Assembly: GCA_030622775.1 (NCBI GenBank)
Contig: JAUXFS010000081.1
Span: 1 to 7,260, forward strand
DNA from: Rhodospirillales bacterium
GTDB taxonomy: Bacteria > Pseudomonadota > Alphaproteobacteria > Rhodospirillales > Defluviicoccaceae
DNA length: 7,260 bases
Reading direction: 5' to 3'
The notes below the pieces were generated by a model. The model was given only the letters and a program-made list of their open reading frames with translations, searched no databases and was not told the origin of the DNA. The stretch's first letter is position 1. Each line of letters opens with the position of its first letter. The translations under genes were made by a program, and so were the position numbers. This document shows, one piece after another, positions 5,978 to 7,260 of this stretch.

Positions 5978-7117
5978 TCAGCGGCGGTCCATCAGCGCCC
6001 TGATCCGCCCGACGACGCGCGCGACCTCGTCGGGCGCCTGCGGCGGCCTGGACGGAAAGGGATCGCCGAGCTCGACCGCCAGTCCGCGCTCGATCAATTG
6101 CCGGTGGAGGGCCGAAAAATCCCGCGGATGGGTCAACAGGTTGAGATTGTAGAGAGCATCGCTCAGCGGGCGCAGAACGCCGCCGCCGACTTCGCCGTCG
6201 GCCAGCGGGCGCAGGAGTCCGGCGACAAGCTTGCGCAGGCGACGGTGCGACGCCGATTTGACCGGCAGCGGAAAGATCGCCAGCGGCTTTCCGAGCCGGG
6301 CGACCTCCACGATCATCGAAATGCTGTCGCCGGTGACGACGAATCGATCCGCGAGTCCGAGCAGCGCCGAATAGGGGTTGTCCGTCGCCGCCGGGTCCCA
6401 GCGATAGAGGTGTCCGCCGGTCGGCAATGACTCGGCGAGGGCTTCCACCACTTCAGGAGGGGTCCGCCGGCTGGTGGTCACGAACAGGGTGCCCTCGCCT
6501 GCCCGGGGCGAACGCTCGATCATGTCGATGAGCCGGCGCGCCACCGGGGCATCGAGGATCAGGGGTTGGGTCGGGCCGCCGACAAGGACGGCGGTCAACG
6601 GTCTCGGCAGCGAGCGGAACCGTTCGCGCCACCTTTCGGTCGCTTCGGCGATCCTCGCGTCGTCGACCTGCATCAGTGGAAGATCGAGGTTGAGCACGTT
6701 CGGCCGGTCGGGCAGTCGATACTGCGGCGTCGCGATGACCAGGTCGAAGCGATCGAGCATCCGTCTGGGACGACCGACGATGACGAGCTTGGTTCGGCCA
6801 CGGGACTGCTTGCGGATCCACAGTGCCGCCATCGAGGGGCGGCGGCCGACGGTAAGCACCAGATCCGGCCACGGTGGGACGAGCGGATCGGAGAGCCCCT
6901 GCTCGACATGACGGACGGAGGGTCTGAACACCGGCTTCGTGACGGCGTAGCGCTGGAGGAAACGCAGCCGTTTTCGCTGGCGGGGCCAGCCGAGGGCGTC
7001 GGCAATGATCTCGACCTGGGCATTGTCGCCGAGCTTGTCGCCGAGAACGAGCCAAAGGCTCGGTCCAGTGTCGACTCTCCCGTCCGGTTCGGGTGCGCGT
7101 GGGGAACTGCCGACCAT
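5978..7117 (-). CDS. Mitochondrial fission ELM1-like (DUF1022) family protein
   Basis: This 379-residue soluble protein has no signal peptide or membrane segment. I recognise the ELM1/DUF1022 family from WLVLGDKLGDNAQ (22-34), KLVIVGRPRRMLDRFDLVIA (110-129), VLVGGPTQ (177-184), TTSRRTPPEVVEAL (214-227), NPYSALLGLADRFVVTGDSI (247-266) followed by SMIVE, and GKPLAIFPLP (276-285). The layout resembles two Rossmann-like halves, as in GT-B glycosyltransferases, with the Gly-Asp-Ser and Glu residues late in the second half. Plant ELM1 recruits a dynamin-related protein to mitochondria. The bacterial proteins are common in Alphaproteobacteria and have no settled function; a sugar-transferase role is sometimes inferred from fold. 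The ATG at 7115-7117 has no strong ribosome binding site and the frame stays open upstream. However, no other ATG lies in frame nearby and the conserved region begins at residue 22, so this start is reasonable. No neighbour clarifies its role. Confidence 0.88.
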   Translation of the reverse strand: MVGSSPRAPEPDGRVDTGPSLWLVLGDKLGDNAQVEIIADALGWPRQRKRLRFLQRYAVTKPVFRPSVRHVEQGLSDPLVPPWPDLVLTVGRRPSMAALWIRKQSRGRTKLVIVGRPRRMLDRFDLVIATPQYRLPDRPNVLNLDLPLMQVDDARIAEATERWRERFRSLPRPLTAVLVGGPTQPLILDAPVARRLIDMIERSPRAGEGTLFVTTSRRTPPEVVEALAESLPTGGHLYRWDPAATDNPYSALLGLADRFVVTGDSISMIVEVARLGKPLAIFPLPVKSASHRRLRKLVAGLLRPLADGEVGGGVLRPLSDALYNLNLLTHPRDFSALHRQLIERGLAVELGDPFPSRPPQAPDEVARVVGRIRALMDRR

Positions 7118-7161
7118 CGCTTGTTCTAGTGGTCCATGTCTGACAGATGGTACCCATACGA

Positions 7162-7255
7162 TCGCGTTTCCCGTTCCCTCGGCAGAAGGTCGCGCGCCGG
7201 CGATGGGGACCCATCGTCAAGCGCGTCCGACGCCCCGAGGGAACGGGAAACGCGA
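7162..7255. repeat. Perfect 21-bp inverted repeat enclosing a structured 52-bp core
   Basis: The left arm (7162-7182, beginning TCGCGTTTCCCG) and the right arm (7235-7255, ending CGGGAAACGCGA) are exact reverse complements over 21 bases. The 52-base spacer contains its own hairpin, CGATGGG (7201-7207) with CCCATCG (7210-7216). Flanking GC blocks (GTCG plus CGCGC with GCGCG and CGAC) can extend that inner stem with a small bulge. The whole could fold as one 94-base stem-loop. It starts 44 bp upstream of the ELM1-family gene, in 143 bp with no gene I can support. The context beyond 7260 is not visible. No T-tract follows on either side. Confidence 0.85.
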
Positions 7256-7260
7256 CCCGC

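Noticed and set aside
6453..7220. 255-codon minus-strand frame overlapping the ELM1-family gene and the inverted repeat
   Set aside because: It is in a different frame from the conserved ELM1 motifs, is extremely Arg/Pro-rich, and has no recognisable domain.
7118..7260. tRNA or other known RNA gene in the structured right end
   Set aside because: The folding is a nested hairpin with 21-bp arms, not a cloverleaf, and no T-loop or acceptor pattern is present.

Overview
The window is high-GC DNA with long open frames, tight gene packing and strong AGGAGG-type ribosome binding sites. Several protein families match Alphaproteobacteria, most likely a Rhodospirillales-type organism. This placement is inferred from family content and gene order, not from a marker gene. 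All genes are chromosomal in character. I see no transposase, integrase, CRISPR array, tRNA or rRNA.

Left half, plus strand (1-4060): the C-terminal end of a DUF3141 protein (polyhydroxyalkanoate-synthase-like family), a 258-bp gap with a long stem-loop, then a compact three-gene run. The run encodes a MaoC/phosphotransacylase fusion (596-2008), an acetate/propionate-family kinase (2014-3192) and a FabI-type enoyl-ACP reductase (3233-4060). Fusion and kinase are 5 bp apart and FabI follows after 40 bp, so they are probably one transcript. Together they could interconvert acyl-CoA, acyl-phosphate and free acid with ATP, coupled to enoyl reduction. That suggests short-chain acyl-CoA or PHA-linked overflow or salvage metabolism. 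The MaoC half of the fusion appears to have lost its catalytic Asp/His residues.

Middle (4061-5977): a strong GC-rich stem-loop separates FabI from convergent minus-strand genes. These are a small putative lipoprotein with a duplicated Cys-Trp-Cys-Pro motif (4108-4431) and an NhaA-type Na+/H+ antiporter (4539-5795). The antiporter has an acidic low-complexity tail and an unusual proline after its Asp-Asp pair. Its upstream region holds a candidate promoter, a G-quadruplex-type run of G tracts and a short tandem repeat.

Right end (5978-7260): a minus-strand ELM1-family (DUF1022) protein. Upstream of it lies a perfect 21-bp inverted repeat enclosing 52 bp with its own inner hairpin, which no recognised gene explains. 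The features most worth a second look are this inverted repeat, the degenerate MaoC domain, the lipoprotein motif duplication and the G-tract leader of nhaA.
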